Assembly: GCA_963796225.1 (NCBI GenBank)
Contig: CAWCLK010000033.1
Coordinates: 55,992 to 119,991, forward strand
Direction of reading: 5' to 3'
Source: CAWCLK01 sp963796225
GTDB lineage: Bacteria; Actinomycetota; Nitriliruptoria; Nitriliruptorales; Nitriliruptoraceae
Length of the DNA: 64,000 bases
Both the position numbers and the translations under genes were made by a program. The notes below the pieces were generated by a model that made no database searches, was not told the origin of the DNA, and saw nothing but the letters and a program-made list of their open reading frames with translations. Positions 7,552 to 16,909 of this stretch are shown here, in pieces; position 1 is the first letter of the stretch; every line of letters begins with the position of its first letter.

Positions 7552-8442
7552 ATGGTGTCGACCGAGTCGTACGAGACCCACGAGGTCGACCACGACCCGA
7601 ACCTGACCGCCCTGCTGGCACGCGCCGTCGTGACCAGCCCGGGGCGGTCGGGGGACCAGCTGCCGGACACCGAGCTGGTGCGCCGTGGGGTCACCATCGA
7701 CCGTGACGACCTGGCGGCCTACGCCGAGGTGTGTGGGTTCAACCTCACCGACACGCTGCCGGCCACCTACCTGCACATGCTGGCGTTCCCGCTGTCGGTG
7801 CAGATCATGGCGGGGCGGGACTTCCCGTTCGTGCTGGCCGGGCTGGTGCACGTGCGCAACCGCATCACGCACCACCGTCCCGTCCGGGCCGACGAGGTCG
7901 TCGACGTCGCCGTGCGCCTGGCCGACCTGCGGCCCCACCCGAAGGGTCGGCAGTTCGACGTCATCGCGCGCGCCCAGGTCGACGGCGAGGTCGTCTGGTC
8001 CTCGGTGTCCACCTACCTCAAGCGCGGCAAGGGCGACGACGACGCGGCCACCGACGACACCGGCGCCGCCGGCGTCGACGTCGCCGCGCTGCCCATGACC
8101 TCGCGGTGGCGCATCCCCTCCGACATCGGCCGGCGCTACGCCGCCGTGTCCGGGGACCGCAACCCGATCCACATGTCCTCGATCGCGGCGAAGGGCTTCG
8201 GGTTCCCCAAGGCCATCGCCCACGGGATGTGGACCAAGGCGCGCAGCCTCGCGGCGCTGCAGGGCCGCCTGCCCGAGCGCTACGAGGTCGACGTGCTGTT
8301 CAAGCTGCCGGTCCTGCTGCCCGCCACCGTCGAGTACGCCACCCGGCGCGACGGTGACGACTGGCAGTTCGCGCTGCGCAGCCGCGGCTCCGGCGACGGC
8401 GGCGGCAAGCCCCACCTCGCCGGCGTCGTCACGCCCATCTGA
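7552..8442 (+). CDS. htdX: MaoC-like (R)-3-hydroxyacyl dehydratase, HtdX-like
   Basis: About 296 residues with two hot-dog folds. The C-terminal half carries the hydratase-2 motif SGDRNPIHMSSIAAKGFGF with the catalytic Asp and His, then IAHGMW. The N-terminal half (VTIDRDDLAAYAEVCGF, VHVRNRITHHRPVRADEVV) is the substrate-binding non-catalytic repeat. ATG 7552 lies two bases after the fabG4 stop, which implies translational coupling; an ATG at 7522 inside fabG4 is less likely. The enzyme would hydrate or dehydrate enoyl/3-hydroxyacyl thioesters, completing a set of dehydrogenase, hydratase, reductase and thiolase encoded in 6.5 kb. Confidence 0.85.
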   Translation: MVSTESYETHEVDHDPNLTALLARAVVTSPGRSGDQLPDTELVRRGVTIDRDDLAAYAEVCGFNLTDTLPATYLHMLAFPLSVQIMAGRDFPFVLAGLVHVRNRITHHRPVRADEVVDVAVRLADLRPHPKGRQFDVIARAQVDGEVVWSSVSTYLKRGKGDDDAATDDTGAAGVDVAALPMTSRWRIPSDIGRRYAAVSGDRNPIHMSSIAAKGFGFPKAIAHGMWTKARSLAALQGRLPERYEVDVLFKLPVLLPATVEYATRRDGDDWQFALRSRGSGDGGGKPHLAGVVTPI

Positions 8443-8449
8443 CCGACCT

Positions 8450-8499
8450 GGGACCGAGGTGCCGAGTCCCCGCGCGGGGTGACCCGGCGTCCCGGTCCC
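8450..8499. terminator. Terminator-like hairpin between convergent genes
   Basis: gggaccgaggtgccg (8450-8464) pairs with cggcgtcccggtccc (8485-8499) at 12 of 15 positions plus G-U pairs, between htdX and the convergent DUF2461 gene. No T tract is present, as is common in high-GC actinobacteria. Confidence 0.5.
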
Positions 8500-8518
8500 A
8501 CCCCCCTGGGGGCGGCGG

Positions 8519-9200
8519 TCACGCCGCCCCCAGCTCGTCCGTCAGCCAGCGGTGCAGCGGCAGCAGCTGCCCCCACCGTCGCAGGCACCAGTCGGTGAAC
8601 CGGGCGGTCCCGAGCACCCCGGGAACGCGGCAGGTCCGCCTCGGCCCACAGCGCCGTGTGTCGCAGCAGCTCGGCGCGCTCGGGGTCGTCGACCTGCACC
8701 CCCCGAGGACCCCGCGCCAGGGTGGCCCCGTGCAGCGGCCAGCCCGCCCCGCGGACCTGCTCGACGGCCTCGACCAGCGCCCCGCCGCGGTCCGCGTCCA
8801 GCACCGCCTCGCGGTAGGCACGCAGGCGGTCGGGCGACAGCCACCGGGCACCGACCCCGACGGTCACGTGGTCGGGGTGCACCCGCAGGAACAGCACGGA
8901 CGGGGCGTCGGCGCGCTCGCCCTCCCAGAACACCAGGCCCACGTGGTCGCGGTAGAGGGCACGGTCGCTGCCGAAGCGCACGTCCTGGCGCGGGTGCAGG
9001 ATCGAGCCGTGCACCCGCGGCTCGGCTCGCAGGCCCGGGGCGAGCCGGGCCAGGCCGGGCGCCACCGCCTCGACGAAGGCGGCCGCGGGGTCGCGCCAGT
9101 GGGCGTGGTAGCGGTCGCGGTTGGCGTCGAAGAACGTGCGCGTCGGGTCGGCGGCGAGGTCGCGCAGGAAGGACAGCGTGTCGGGCGGGAACCCAGCCAT
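8519..9200 (-). CDS. DUF2461 (TIGR02453) family protein, frameshifted
   Basis: Starts at ATG 9200 as MAGFPPDTLSFLRDLAADP and follows the DUF2461 pattern: FFDANRDRYHAHWRDPAAAFVEA, GSILHPRQDVRFGSDRALYRDHVGLVFW and VLFLRVHPDHVTVGVGARWLSPD. A one-base frame change near 8630 separates ALWAEADLP from the C-terminus VPGVLGTARFTDWCL ending at 8519. The joined length of about 226 residues is normal for the family, so the gene is probably intact in the organism. The biochemical role of DUF2461 is not established. Confidence 0.75.
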
Positions 9201-9355
9201 GGTGGCTCCGTGGCGTCGGCGATGCGGGGCGCGTGCGTGCCGATGAGAGTCTGGGCGGCGACCGCGAGGCGCGCCTGCCGTCGTCCACAGGGGGGTGGCA
9301 GCTAGCGTGGCCGGGCACCGAATCGGCGCGACGACACCACACAGGGGGACGCGCG

Positions 9356-9815
9356 ATGGCAGACACTCCGGCAGGCTGGTACCCGGATCCCGAGCAGGCG
9401 GGGCAGCAGCGCTACTGGGACGGCCAGCAGTGGACCGAGCACCGCGCCCCGCTCGAGGGCGGCGGGGTCCAGCAGCCCGCCTGGGGCGGCCAGCAGCAGC
9501 AGCAGGGCTGGGCCGCGGGCCGGCGCTGGGTCCAGCGCCGCCACGGCGGCCGGCGACGTCAACACCGTGGCTGTGGCAGTCGATCGTCGGCGACCGTGCT
9601 GTGCTGCCTGCCGGCGGGCGTGGTCGGGATCGTGTTCGCTGCCCAGGCCAACTCGGCCAAGAACGTCGGCGACCTCGCCACGGCGCGCGAGAAGGCCCGC
9701 ATCGCCAGGATCTGGACGCTGGTGTCCGTGGGACATCGGCGTCGTCGGTGATCCTGCGGGTTCCTCGTGCTCGGTGGTGTTCGGGGCCATCGTGGACAGC
9801 TCCAGCAACTTCTGA
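9356..9815 (+). CDS. DUF2510 + CD225/dispanin membrane protein (frameshifted)
   Basis: The N-terminus MADTPAGWYPDPEQAGQQRYWDG continuing to WTEHRAP is a textbook DUF2510 domain. A Gln/Gly-rich linker follows, then a CD225/dispanin-type segment: TVLCCLPAGVVGIVFAAQAN, then AREKARIARIWTLVSVG. The frame changes near 9530-9595 and near 9735; the last frame ends VFGAIVDSSSNF at 9815. AGGGGG precedes ATG 9356. The stop overlaps the start of the DUF2752 gene (TGATG), and CD225 and DUF2752 proteins are often adjacent. Likely a small inner-membrane protein; its function is unknown. Confidence 0.65.
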
Positions 9816-10261
9816 TGCTCGTCCCCGCCCCGGTCCGCGACCCGTCACCCGGCGTGACGGCGCGCGCCCCGTGGCTCGCGCCGGCCGCGGTCGGGGCGGC
9901 CGCCGTGGCCGGGCTGGCGGTGGTGGCCGTGGTCGACCCGAACGAGCCGGGCCACTACCCGACTGACCCTTCCTGGCGATGACCGGGCTGCCTGCCCGGG
10001 CTGCGGCACGCTGCGGGCCCTGCACGCCCTGACGCGGGGCGACCTGCTCACGGCGATCGACCTCAACGTCCTGACCGTCGTGCTGCTGCCGCTGCTGGCT
10101 CGCGGTGGGATGGGTCGCGTGGCTGGGTCGCAGTCACGCCCTGGGGGCCGGTCCGGCCGCCGCGCGTCCCCGGCTGGGCTGCGCGCCCGGCCATCGCCGT
10201 GGCCGTCCCGGTCTTCTGGGTCCTGCGCAACCTGCCGTTCGCCGCCGCCCTCGCCCCGTAG
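9815..10261 (+). CDS. DUF2752 membrane protein (frameshifted)
   Basis: Starts at ATG 9815 overlapping the previous stop. The first hydrophobic segment (WLAPAAVGAAAVAGLAVVAVV) is followed by DPNEPGHYPT, and after a frame change near 9970 by CPGCGTLRALHALTRGDLL, the cysteine motif that defines DUF2752. Further frame changes occur between about 10095 and 10195 before the last transmembrane piece VPVFWVLRNLPFAAALAP, ending at 10261. About 148 residues when joined, typical for the family. Function unknown. Confidence 0.6.
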
Positions 10262-10289
10262 CCGGACGGCGCCGCCGTCAGCGCCGCGG

Positions 10290-10817
10290 TCACTTGTTGT
10301 GCTCGCCCTTGTTCGCGTAGCGCTTGCGGCGGAAGACGTCGGTGCGGGCCGAGGCGACGCGGTCGAGGATGAGCAGGCCGTCGAGGTGGTCGAGCTCGTG
10401 CTGCAGGGCCCGGGCCTCGAACCCGCCGGCCTCGACCACGCGGGGCTGGCCGTCGGGGGTGGTGCCCCGCACGACGACGTCGGTGGCGCGGCGCACGTCG
10501 CAGGTCCAGTCGGGCACGGACATGCAGCCCTCCCGCCGGAGGTCGGAGCCGGTGGCGACGAGCAGCTCGGGGTCGAACAGGACGACCAGGCCGTGGTTGC
10601 CGGCGGGGGGCTTGCGCATGACGGACACGTCCAGCGCGAAGGCGCGCAGCGGCACGCCGAGCTGCGGGGCGGCCAGGCCGACGCACCCGGGGGCGTCGTA
10701 CATCGTGTCGACGAGGTCGTCGGCCAGGCCCCGTTCGCGGGGACCGATCTCGCCGACGGGGCCCGCCAGTCCCTTCAGGACACGCGCGGGGTAGGGCAGG
10801 ACGGGACGGACGGGCAC
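10290..10817 (-). CDS. def: Peptide deformylase
   Basis: A 175-residue metalloenzyme that removes the formyl group from nascent protein N-termini. All three family motifs are present: CVGLAAPQLGV (motif 1), EGCMSVPDW with the cysteine metal ligand (motif 2), and QHELDHLDGLLILDR with the HExxH-type ligands (motif 3). The N-terminus MPVRPVLPYPARVL is the usual start. The end is a Lys/Arg-rich tail (RRKRYANKGEHNK). It stands alone, leftward, next to an ACT-domain gene, with no fmt gene nearby. Confidence 0.92.
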   Translation of the reverse strand: MPVRPVLPYPARVLKGLAGPVGEIGPRERGLADDLVDTMYDAPGCVGLAAPQLGVPLRAFALDVSVMRKPPAGNHGLVVLFDPELLVATGSDLRREGCMSVPDWTCDVRRATDVVVRGTTPDGQPRVVEAGGFEARALQHELDHLDGLLILDRVASARTDVFRRKRYANKGEHNK

Positions 10818-10890
10818 CTCGGTCGCTCCTTCGTCGCCTGACTCGATCGCCTCGCCTCGGTGAGCAAGCTCCCCGGACTCGGCTCACTCG

Positions 10891-11411
10891 TCAGTAGGTC
10901 TCCGCCTCGATGGCCCGCAGCGTGTGGTCGACGCCGAGGGCCTCGCAGGCGTGCGCCACCGCGTCGGCGACCGCGTCTGGCCGTCGGGGGCGACGAGCTC
11001 GATGACCATGGCGTACACGGGGGTGTCGCCCTCGGCGCCGAGCAGCCGCGTCTCGAGGTCGGTGATGTTGGCCTCGACCTCGGCGAGCGCGGCCGTCACG
11101 CCGGCGAGGATGCCCGTGCGGTCGGGGCCGTAGACGCTGAGCAGGTGGGTGGGGTCGGCCGAGGCCTGCCCGCCGGTCGCCTCGGTGACGTGGACGGTCA
11201 GGCCGAAGCCCTCGGTGGCCGCCGCGAGGGCGGCCTGGACATCCGCCGCGTCGTCGGCGCACTCCACCAGCATGACGATCGCGAAGTGCCCGCCGAGGAT
11301 CGTCATCGCCGAGTCCTCGACGTTGGCGCCGCGGTCGTTCAGCACCGCGGCGACCGCGGCGACGATGCCGGGTCGGTCCGCACCGATGGCGGTGACGGCG
11401 AGTTCGGGCAC
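10891..11411 (-). CDS. Tandem ACT-domain protein (GcvR-like), frameshifted
   Basis: Two ACT domains: residues 1-80 (MPELAVTAIGADRPGIVAAV, then GGHFAIVMLVECADD) and about 90-170 (LLSVYGPDRTGILAGVTAAL then EANITDLETRLLG). The frame changes near 10980, after VIELVAPDG, and resumes DAVADAVAHACEALGVDH, ending IEAETY at 10891. The layout is that of GcvR-type proteins, thought to bind small ligands such as amino acids and to modulate other proteins. No DNA-binding domain is visible. Confidence 0.75.
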
Positions 11412-11492
11412 GGCAGGCTCCTGGGTGGTCCGCAGGCCGCGAGGCTAACAACGCGCGGCGGGGCGGGACCGGCCCGCGGCTACGGTGCCGGC

Positions 11493-11989
11493 ATGCGACG
11501 CGTCCCCATCTGCTGCTCGTCCTCGCCCTGCTGCCGGCCGGGTGCGGGGCGGGCCCCACGGCCGCCCCGGTCGAGGTCCCCCCGCTGCACCCGTCGGTGG
11601 ACGGCTGGGAGGCCGGGGCCGTCGAGGTCGTCACCGCCGACGGGGCCACGCACGAGGTGGCGGTCCGCGTGGCCCGGACCGAGCAGCAGCGCCAGCACGG
11701 GCTCATGGAGGTCCCCGAGCTGCCCGACGGGGCGGGCATGTGGTTCGTCTACGACGAGGACCGCACCGGCGGGTTCTGGATGAAGAACACGCTGGTGCCG
11801 CTGGACATCACCTACGTCGGTGCGGACGATCGCATCGTGGACGTCGCCGAGGCCGTGCCCTGCGAGGCCGACCCCTGCCCGGCCTACCCGCCGTCCGGGC
11901 CGTACCGCAACGTCCTGGAGGTGCCGGGCGGGTACCTGGACCGCATCGGGGCGGGGGTCGGCGACGTCGTGACCCTCGCGACCCCCTGA
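11493..11989 (+). CDS. DUF192 lipoprotein (frameshift in signal peptide)
   Basis: ATG 11493 begins MRRVP; one C appears to be missing in the run at about 11508, after which the frame reads HLLLVLALLPAGCGAGP, a lipoprotein signal with lipobox LPAGC. The mature part is a DUF192 domain: HEVAVRVARTEQQRQHGLM, GMWFVYDEDRTGGFWMKNTL, VPLDITYVGADDRIV. About 165 residues. DUF192 proteins are small extracytoplasmic beta-barrel proteins of unsettled function. The next gene starts 13 bp downstream. Confidence 0.75.
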
Positions 11990-12002
11990 GCCGGCGAGCC
12001 CC

Positions 12003-12572
12003 GTGGCCTTCGACGACGACACCGGCTGGACCGAGATCCTCGTCGACGGGTGGGGGCCGCTGGTCCGTGCCGCCGTCGTGGACCGGGTCGAGCGGGCGAT
12101 GGTCGGACGGCGGGGCGTGCTCGTGCGGGCCCTGACCGAGGAGTCGGCCTCGGCGGGCCACGCGGCCTGCGTCGAGGAGGTCCACCTGCGGATCGTGGAC
12201 GGCATCCGGGCCGAGACCGGCGCGGACCTCGACGAGCTCGGCAGCCAGGCGGCGTGGGCCTGCTACGACCAGGTGTGGGGCCAGCTGCAGGCGCGGTGGT
12301 GCGACGGCGGGGCCACCTCGGCGGTGGCCGCACACGCGCAGGCCGAGGTGGTCGCCCTGCTGCGCTCGTTGTCGCCGGCCGCGGCCCAGCACGCCGGGGT
12401 GGACGTGGGCACGGCGCCGTGGTCCCCGATGCGGTGCGGCCCCGACGTGCGGGTGGACCTCGAGGGGCTGTTCGCCTACCTCGCCCGTGACCGCGGCGAG
12501 GTCACGGCGGCCGACCGGGCCCTGATCGACCGGATGGTGGCGCTCGTGCGTGGCCCGGCGGGGCAGGGGTGA
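12003..12572 (+). CDS. Hypothetical protein, mixed alpha/beta, 189 aa
   Basis: GTG start at 12003, 13 bp after the DUF192 gene. The product is soluble, acidic and helical with no signal or membrane segment (WTEILVDGWGPLVRAAVVDR, VHLRIVDGIRAETGADLDEL, LDVGTAPWSPM-like region). It is intact in one frame and has strong third-position GC, so it is a real gene. I do not recognise a family. It probably shares a transcript with the DUF192 lipoprotein. The following 198 bp up to the kinase contain several GCACGC/GCGTGTGC patterns but nothing I can assign. Confidence 0.6.
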   Translation: MAFDDDTGWTEILVDGWGPLVRAAVVDRVERAMVGRRGVLVRALTEESASAGHAACVEEVHLRIVDGIRAETGADLDELGSQAAWACYDQVWGQLQARWCDGGATSAVAAHAQAEVVALLRSLSPAAAQHAGVDVGTAPWSPMRCGPDVRVDLEGLFAYLARDRGEVTAADRALIDRMVALVRGPAGQG

Positions 12573-12770
12573 CGGGCCAGCCGGTACGCATACGTGCGAC
12601 TGTCGCACGCGATCAGCGCGCCGGGTGGACGGCATCTCCGGGCCGTGGGGGTGGCGCATCCGGGACCCAGGGTGCCCCTGCGGTGACCGGAATCGCACGC
12701 GGCGTGTGCAAGGGCCGGCATCGCGACACGCGATGCGCGACCATGGCAGCCCGATCCGGGGAGGGCGGGC

Positions 12771-14537
12771 ATGACGGCGAGCACCATGCTCACCTGGGTG
12801 ACGAACGTGGCGTTCCTGGCCGCGGCCGTCGCCGCGCTGCGCCTGTGGCGGCGCCACCACTCGCCCGCCACGTCGTGGCTGGCGGCGACGTTCGTGGCCT
12901 TCGCCGCCGTCATCCTGGCCTCGCTGCTGCCCGAGGACCTCGGCCAGCAGCTCGTCGTCGGGATCCCCCTGCTCATGGTGCTGCTGGCGACGCCGTACCT
13001 GCTCTTCCGGTTCGCCGACGCGGTGGTCGGCGGGGCCGATCGTCTGCGTCAGGTCGGCCTGGGGGTCGCGGTCGCGGTCGTCGTGACCGTCCCGATCGTG
13101 CTGCCCCGGCTGCCCGAGGGCGGCGGCCTCGGGGACCTCGGCCCCCTGGGTGCGGCGTGGGCGGTGGCCGTGCTCGCCTACTGGTTCGGGGGCAACGCGA
13201 CGGCCGCGTGGCTGCTCGTGCGGGCGTCGGTCGGCGAACCCGGCGTGGTGCGCAACCGGCTGCGCGTGCTCGCGGTCGCCGCCTTCGGCCTGGGCCTGGT
13301 GCTCGTCGGGTCGGCCCTGGTCGGCGACGACAACCCGGACGTGCTCACCGCCGCCGAGGTCGTCACCGACCTGCTCTCGGCCGGGCTCGGGATCCTGTTC
13401 CTCGTGGGCTTCGCCCCGCCGAACCTGCTCAAGGCGGCGTGGCGCGAGCGGGACGAACGGCGCCTCTACGAGGCCGCGGTCGGCCTGATGGGCGCGCAGC
13501 ACCCCGACGACGTGGCCGGCGTCGTCGTCCCGGGGGCGCGGTCCCTGCTGGGGGCGCCCAGCGTCACCCTGCGATCCGCCAGCGGCGAGGTCATGGCCCA
13601 CTCCGGGGGCGACCCCGAGGCCATGCGCACCGTCCGGGAGGTCCGCCACCGGGCCATCGGCAACACCGACCTCGAGATGGTCGTGGCCCCGACGATGCCC
13701 GTCTTCGGCTCCGACGAGACCCAGCACCTGGACCGCCTGGCACTGCTCGCGGAGCTCGCGCTGGACCGGGTGCGGCTGCTGGAATCCGAGCGTGCGGCGC
13801 GGGACGACGTCGAGCGGCTCAACGCCGAGCTCGAGTCCTTCGTCTACACCACCTCCCACGACCTCAAGAACCCGGTGATCGCGCTGCTGGGCTACCTCGA
13901 CGTGCTGGCCGAGGACCATGCCGACGACATGCCCGACGACATGGTCCACATCTTCCGGCGGATGCAGGTCAACGCCCGCCACATGGACTCGCTGATCCGG
14001 GACCTGCTCGAGCTCTCTCGTGTCGGCCGGGTGGACGTCATGCCCGACCGGGTCGACCTGAACCTGCTGGTCGACGACCTGGCCCGCGACGTCGCCGCGC
14101 ACCGTCCCGGTCTGTCCATCGAGCACGGGGACCTGCCCGCGGTCTGGATGAACCCGACGCGGACCCGGCAGCTGTTCACCAACCTGTTCGACAACGCCGC
14201 CACCTACGGCGGTCGTGACCACATCACGGTGCGCGTCGGCGCCGAGCGCCGGCCCGGCGGGGGCGTGCGCATCGTGGTGGCCGACGACGGCCGGGGGATC
14301 GGCGAGGAGCACCTCGAGCGCGTCTTCGGCGTGTTCGAACGCCTCGATCCCGAGGGGCCCGGCGGCACCGGCATGGGGCTGGCGATCTGCCGTCGTGTCA
14401 TCGAGCACGTGGGTGGCACCATGCGTGCCGTGGCCTCCGAGCACGGGGCCGTCTTCCACATCGATCTCCCCTCGGCCGCGATCCACGTCGAGGACCCCGA
14501 CCCCACCACCGTGCCCCTGGAGGGAATCGCGCCATGA
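12771..14537 (+). CDS. Membrane sensor histidine kinase
   Basis: 588 residues. Seven or so hydrophobic segments fill residues 1-225 (MLTWVTNVAFLAAAVAALRL, then LLMVLLATPYLLFRF, and on to AGLGILFLVGFAPPNLL), resembling a MASE-type membrane sensor. A GAF-like segment follows (about 240-335), then a phytochrome-class kinase: H box FVYTTSHDLKNPVIALLGY, N box QLFTNLFDNAATYGG, G1 VADDGRGIGEEH and G2 GTGMGLAICRRVIEH. GGGAGGG precedes ATG 12771. The stop overlaps the next gene's start by ATGA. With the Rcp1-like receiver downstream it makes a kinase/receiver pair; the signal is unknown. Confidence 0.85.
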   Translation: MTASTMLTWVTNVAFLAAAVAALRLWRRHHSPATSWLAATFVAFAAVILASLLPEDLGQQLVVGIPLLMVLLATPYLLFRFADAVVGGADRLRQVGLGVAVAVVVTVPIVLPRLPEGGGLGDLGPLGAAWAVAVLAYWFGGNATAAWLLVRASVGEPGVVRNRLRVLAVAAFGLGLVLVGSALVGDDNPDVLTAAEVVTDLLSAGLGILFLVGFAPPNLLKAAWRERDERRLYEAAVGLMGAQHPDDVAGVVVPGARSLLGAPSVTLRSASGEVMAHSGGDPEAMRTVREVRHRAIGNTDLEMVVAPTMPVFGSDETQHLDRLALLAELALDRVRLLESERAARDDVERLNAELESFVYTTSHDLKNPVIALLGYLDVLAEDHADDMPDDMVHIFRRMQVNARHMDSLIRDLLELSRVGRVDVMPDRVDLNLLVDDLARDVAAHRPGLSIEHGDLPAVWMNPTRTRQLFTNLFDNAATYGGRDHITVRVGAERRPGGGVRIVVADDGRGIGEEHLERVFGVFERLDPEGPGGTGMGLAICRRVIEHVGGTMRAVASEHGAVFHIDLPSAAIHVEDPDPTTVPLEGIAP

Positions 14538-14974
14538 ACCGAACCGTGCGCGTCCTGGTCGCCGACGACAACGAGGACCACCGCTTCCTCATCGAGCGCG
14601 CCCTGCGCAGCATCGACGACGTGGACCTCGAGGTGGCCTCGGTCGCCGACGGCGAGGAGGCGATGGAGTACCTCGAACGGCGCGGCCGGTACGAGCACTC
14701 CCCCCGTCCCCACGTGATGCTGCTCGACCTGCGCATGCCGCGGATGAACGGCCTCGACGTGCTCAGCAAGGTCAAGAACGACCCCGAGCTGCACCGCATC
14801 CCGGTGTGCGTGCTGACCTCCTCGGATCGCCGGGACGACATCGACGAGGCCTACGCTCGGGGGACCAACTCCTACGTCGTCAAGTCCGACACCATGCACG
14901 ACATCCGCAACGGCCTCGGGTACGTCTCCCGGTACTGGGGTGTGGTGGCCGCCCTGCCCGAACCGCCGGAGTGA
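14534..14974 (+). CDS. Rcp1-like single-domain response regulator
   Basis: A 146-residue receiver domain without output domain. VLVADDNEDHRFLIERAL gives the acidic pocket, HVMLLDLRMPRMNGLDVL the phospho-acceptor Asp, PVCVLTSS the Thr/Ser switch and SYVVKSD the conserved Lys. The insertion after the first helix and the ending YVSRYWGVVAALP are typical of Rcp1-type regulators that partner phytochrome-class kinases. It overlaps the upstream kinase (ATGA) and the downstream hybrid (GTGA), so the three are almost certainly co-translated. Confidence 0.88.
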   Translation: MNRTVRVLVADDNEDHRFLIERALRSIDDVDLEVASVADGEEAMEYLERRGRYEHSPRPHVMLLDLRMPRMNGLDVLSKVKNDPELHRIPVCVLTSSDRRDDIDEAYARGTNSYVVKSDTMHDIRNGLGYVSRYWGVVAALPEPPE

Positions 14975-16596
14975 GCCTGCAGATGGCGGTCAACGACCCG
15001 GGACCGGAGCTTCTGGCGCGCCGGCCCGTCCACGTGCTGGTGGTCGAGGACAGTCCCGACCACCGCATGCTGATCGTGCGCGCGCTGCGGGGCGCGGGCT
15101 ACGAGGTCTCCACCGCCGGGACGGGCGAGCAGGCCCTCGAGACGCTGCACCAGCGCCCCGCCGACGTCGTGCTGATCGACCAGAAGCTGCCCCGGATGTC
15201 CGGGGCCGACCTGCTGGCGGCCGTGGTCGAGCTGCCCGACCCACCCGCCCCCGTGGTGGTCACCGGCACGGGGTCGCAGCAGCTGGTCGTCGACGCCCTG
15301 CGGCTGGGGGCCGTCGACTACGTGGTCAAGTCGGCCGACTACCTCGGCGAGCTCCCGGCGGTCGTCGCCCGGGCGCACCACCAGCACGACCTCGCACGTC
15401 GCTACCGCGAGCTGCAGCGGTTCGCCCTGCTGGTCCACGAACCCACCGCCCGCGAGGACGCCGTCACCGAGATCGTCACCGCGGCCCGGCGGCTGCTGCG
15501 GGCACGGGGCGTGGCCCTGGCCCGCGGGGGCGACGACGGCTGGGAGATCGCCGCCAGCTCGGGGGAGGTCGACGAGCCCGGTCTGCTGCTGCGGTGGCTC
15601 GACGCCCGCGAACGCGGACGGTCGTTGCCTCGTACCGCCGATCTGGTGGTCGACCTGCCGGTGGACGCCCACGAACCGCCCGGCGCGTTGGTCATCGTGC
15701 CCGAGCCCGACGCCCCGTTCCTCGAGGACGAGGTCCAGCTCGCCGCCACCTTCGCGGCCTTCGCCGCCTCCGCCCTGCGCCAGGTCCGACGTCTCGAGCT
15801 CGAGCGCGGGTTGGTGGACCAGCTGCAGCAGTCGGTCCGGGCTCGGCAGGACTTCATCGCGTCGGTCTCCCACGAGCTGCGCACGCCCCTGACCGTGATC
15901 GCGGGCTACGCCGAGACCTTGCTGCACCGGTCCGAGTCGATCCCGTTGTCCCTGCAGCAGCACCTGCTCGAGCGCATCATCGGCAACGGGGGCGAGCTGC
16001 GCCGCCTGATCGACCAGCTCCTCGACGTGGCCGCCCTCGAGCGCGGCCACGAGCTGACCACCGAGGCGACCCGGGTCGACCTCAAGGAGCTCGTGGCCAC
16101 CGTCGTGGACGAGGTCGCCTTCCACCTCGAGGGGCGCCCCGGCACGCGCGAGGTCCCGACGACCTGGGTCGAGGTCGACCCCACCCTTGTCCGGCGCACG
16201 CTGGTCAACCTCGTCTCCAACGCCTGCAAGTACTCCGACCCCGAGACCGCCGTGTCGATCCGCCTGGTACCGGGGGACGACGAGGTGCGCATCGAGGTCG
16301 TCGACCAGGGCATCGGGGTGCCGGCCGAGGACCGGGCCAGGGTCTTCGAGCCCTTCTGGCGCGGACCGACGGCCGTCGCCGAGGCCATCCGGGGCACCGG
16401 GATCGGCCTGGCGCTCGTGCGTGAGTACGTCGACGCCTTCGGCGGCCGCGTCGGCGTCGACCCCGGGGAGGAGGCCGGGTCGGTGTTCTGGTTCACCGTC
16501 CCGGCCGAACCGGCCGACCTGCCCGAGCCCGCCGCCTCCGCGGTTGCGGACGACGAACCGGCCCCCGGTAGGCTGCGAGGACCCCGCCCCGAGTGA
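14971..16596 (+). CDS. Receiver-GAF-histidine kinase hybrid
   Basis: GTG 14971 overlaps the previous stop (GTGA); ATG 14983 is an alternative. 541 residues. The receiver comes first ([55 protein letters not shown]), then a GAF-like region (about 140-280), then a HisKA/HATPase kinase: [54 protein letters not shown] and [13 protein letters not shown]. The order receiver-first suggests it is controlled by phosphotransfer, possibly from the upstream kinase. Likely cytoplasmic: no membrane segment is visible. Confidence 0.85.
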   Translation: MSLQMAVNDPGPELLARRPVHVLVVEDSPDHRMLIVRALRGAGYEVSTAGTGEQALETLHQRPADVVLIDQKLPRMSGADLLAAVVELPDPPAPVVVTGTGSQQLVVDALRLGAVDYVVKSADYLGELPAVVARAHHQHDLARRYRELQRFALLVHEPTAREDAVTEIVTAARRLLRARGVALARGGDDGWEIAASSGEVDEPGLLLRWLDARERGRSLPRTADLVVDLPVDAHEPPGALVIVPEPDAPFLEDEVQLAATFAAFAASALRQVRRLELERGLVDQLQQSVRARQDFIASVSHELRTPLTVIAGYAETLLHRSESIPLSLQQHLLERIIGNGGELRRLIDQLLDVAALERGHELTTEATRVDLKELVATVVDEVAFHLEGRPGTREVPTTWVEVDPTLVRRTLVNLVSNACKYSDPETAVSIRLVPGDDEVRIEVVDQGIGVPAEDRARVFEPFWRGPTAVAEAIRGTGIGLALVREYVDAFGGRVGVDPGEEAGSVFWFTVPAEPADLPEPAASAVADDEPAPGRLRGPRPE

Positions 16597-16611
16597 TCGA
16601 GGAGGCTCGAC

Positions 16612-16776
16612 GTGGACGCCTGGCAGCTCATCCTGGTCGCCTTCTTCTTCCTGCTCCCCATGGTCCTCATGGTCGACTTCTGGGGCGACGAGCGGCTCAC
16701 GTTCCGGGGGCGGCCCATCCCGCGTCCCTGGCGCAAGCAGGTGGACCACCCCGACCCGGGTGAGGATCACCACTGA
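16612..16776 (+). CDS. 54-residue single-span membrane protein
   Basis: A short gene: GTG 16612 follows a strong GAGGAGG, and the frame reads [20 protein letters not shown] followed by [20 protein letters not shown] and a His/Asp-rich end, stopping at 16776. One N-terminal transmembrane helix and a basic cytoplasmic tail with [10 protein letters not shown]. It begins 15 bp after the hybrid kinase and is followed by a perfect hairpin, so it is probably the last gene of the signalling operon. Family unknown. Confidence 0.65.
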   Translation: MDAWQLILVAFFFLLPMVLMVDFWGDERLTFRGRPIPRPWRKQVDHPDPGEDHH

Positions 16777-16784
16777 CACCTGCC

Positions 16785-16804
16785 GGGCCCCCGATCGGGG
16801 GCCC
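16785..16804 (+). terminator. Intrinsic terminator-like palindrome
   Basis: gggcccccgatcgggggccc is a perfect 20-bp palindrome 8 bp after the small membrane protein stop. It closes the signalling operon before the dnaK promoter region. Confidence 0.7.
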
Positions 16805-16909
16805 GATCTCATGGGACGGGGCGAGGCATCCCGCGGTCCAGTCCTTCGCGCGTCAGCTAACCTGCGCGTACTCGACTCAGGTTTCTTCAGTTGTGCGACT
16901 GCACAGGGA

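Noticed and set aside
11808..14486. A ~890-codon minus-strand frame across the histidine kinase
   Set aside because: Same high-GC mirror effect; the kinase motifs are intact on the plus strand.
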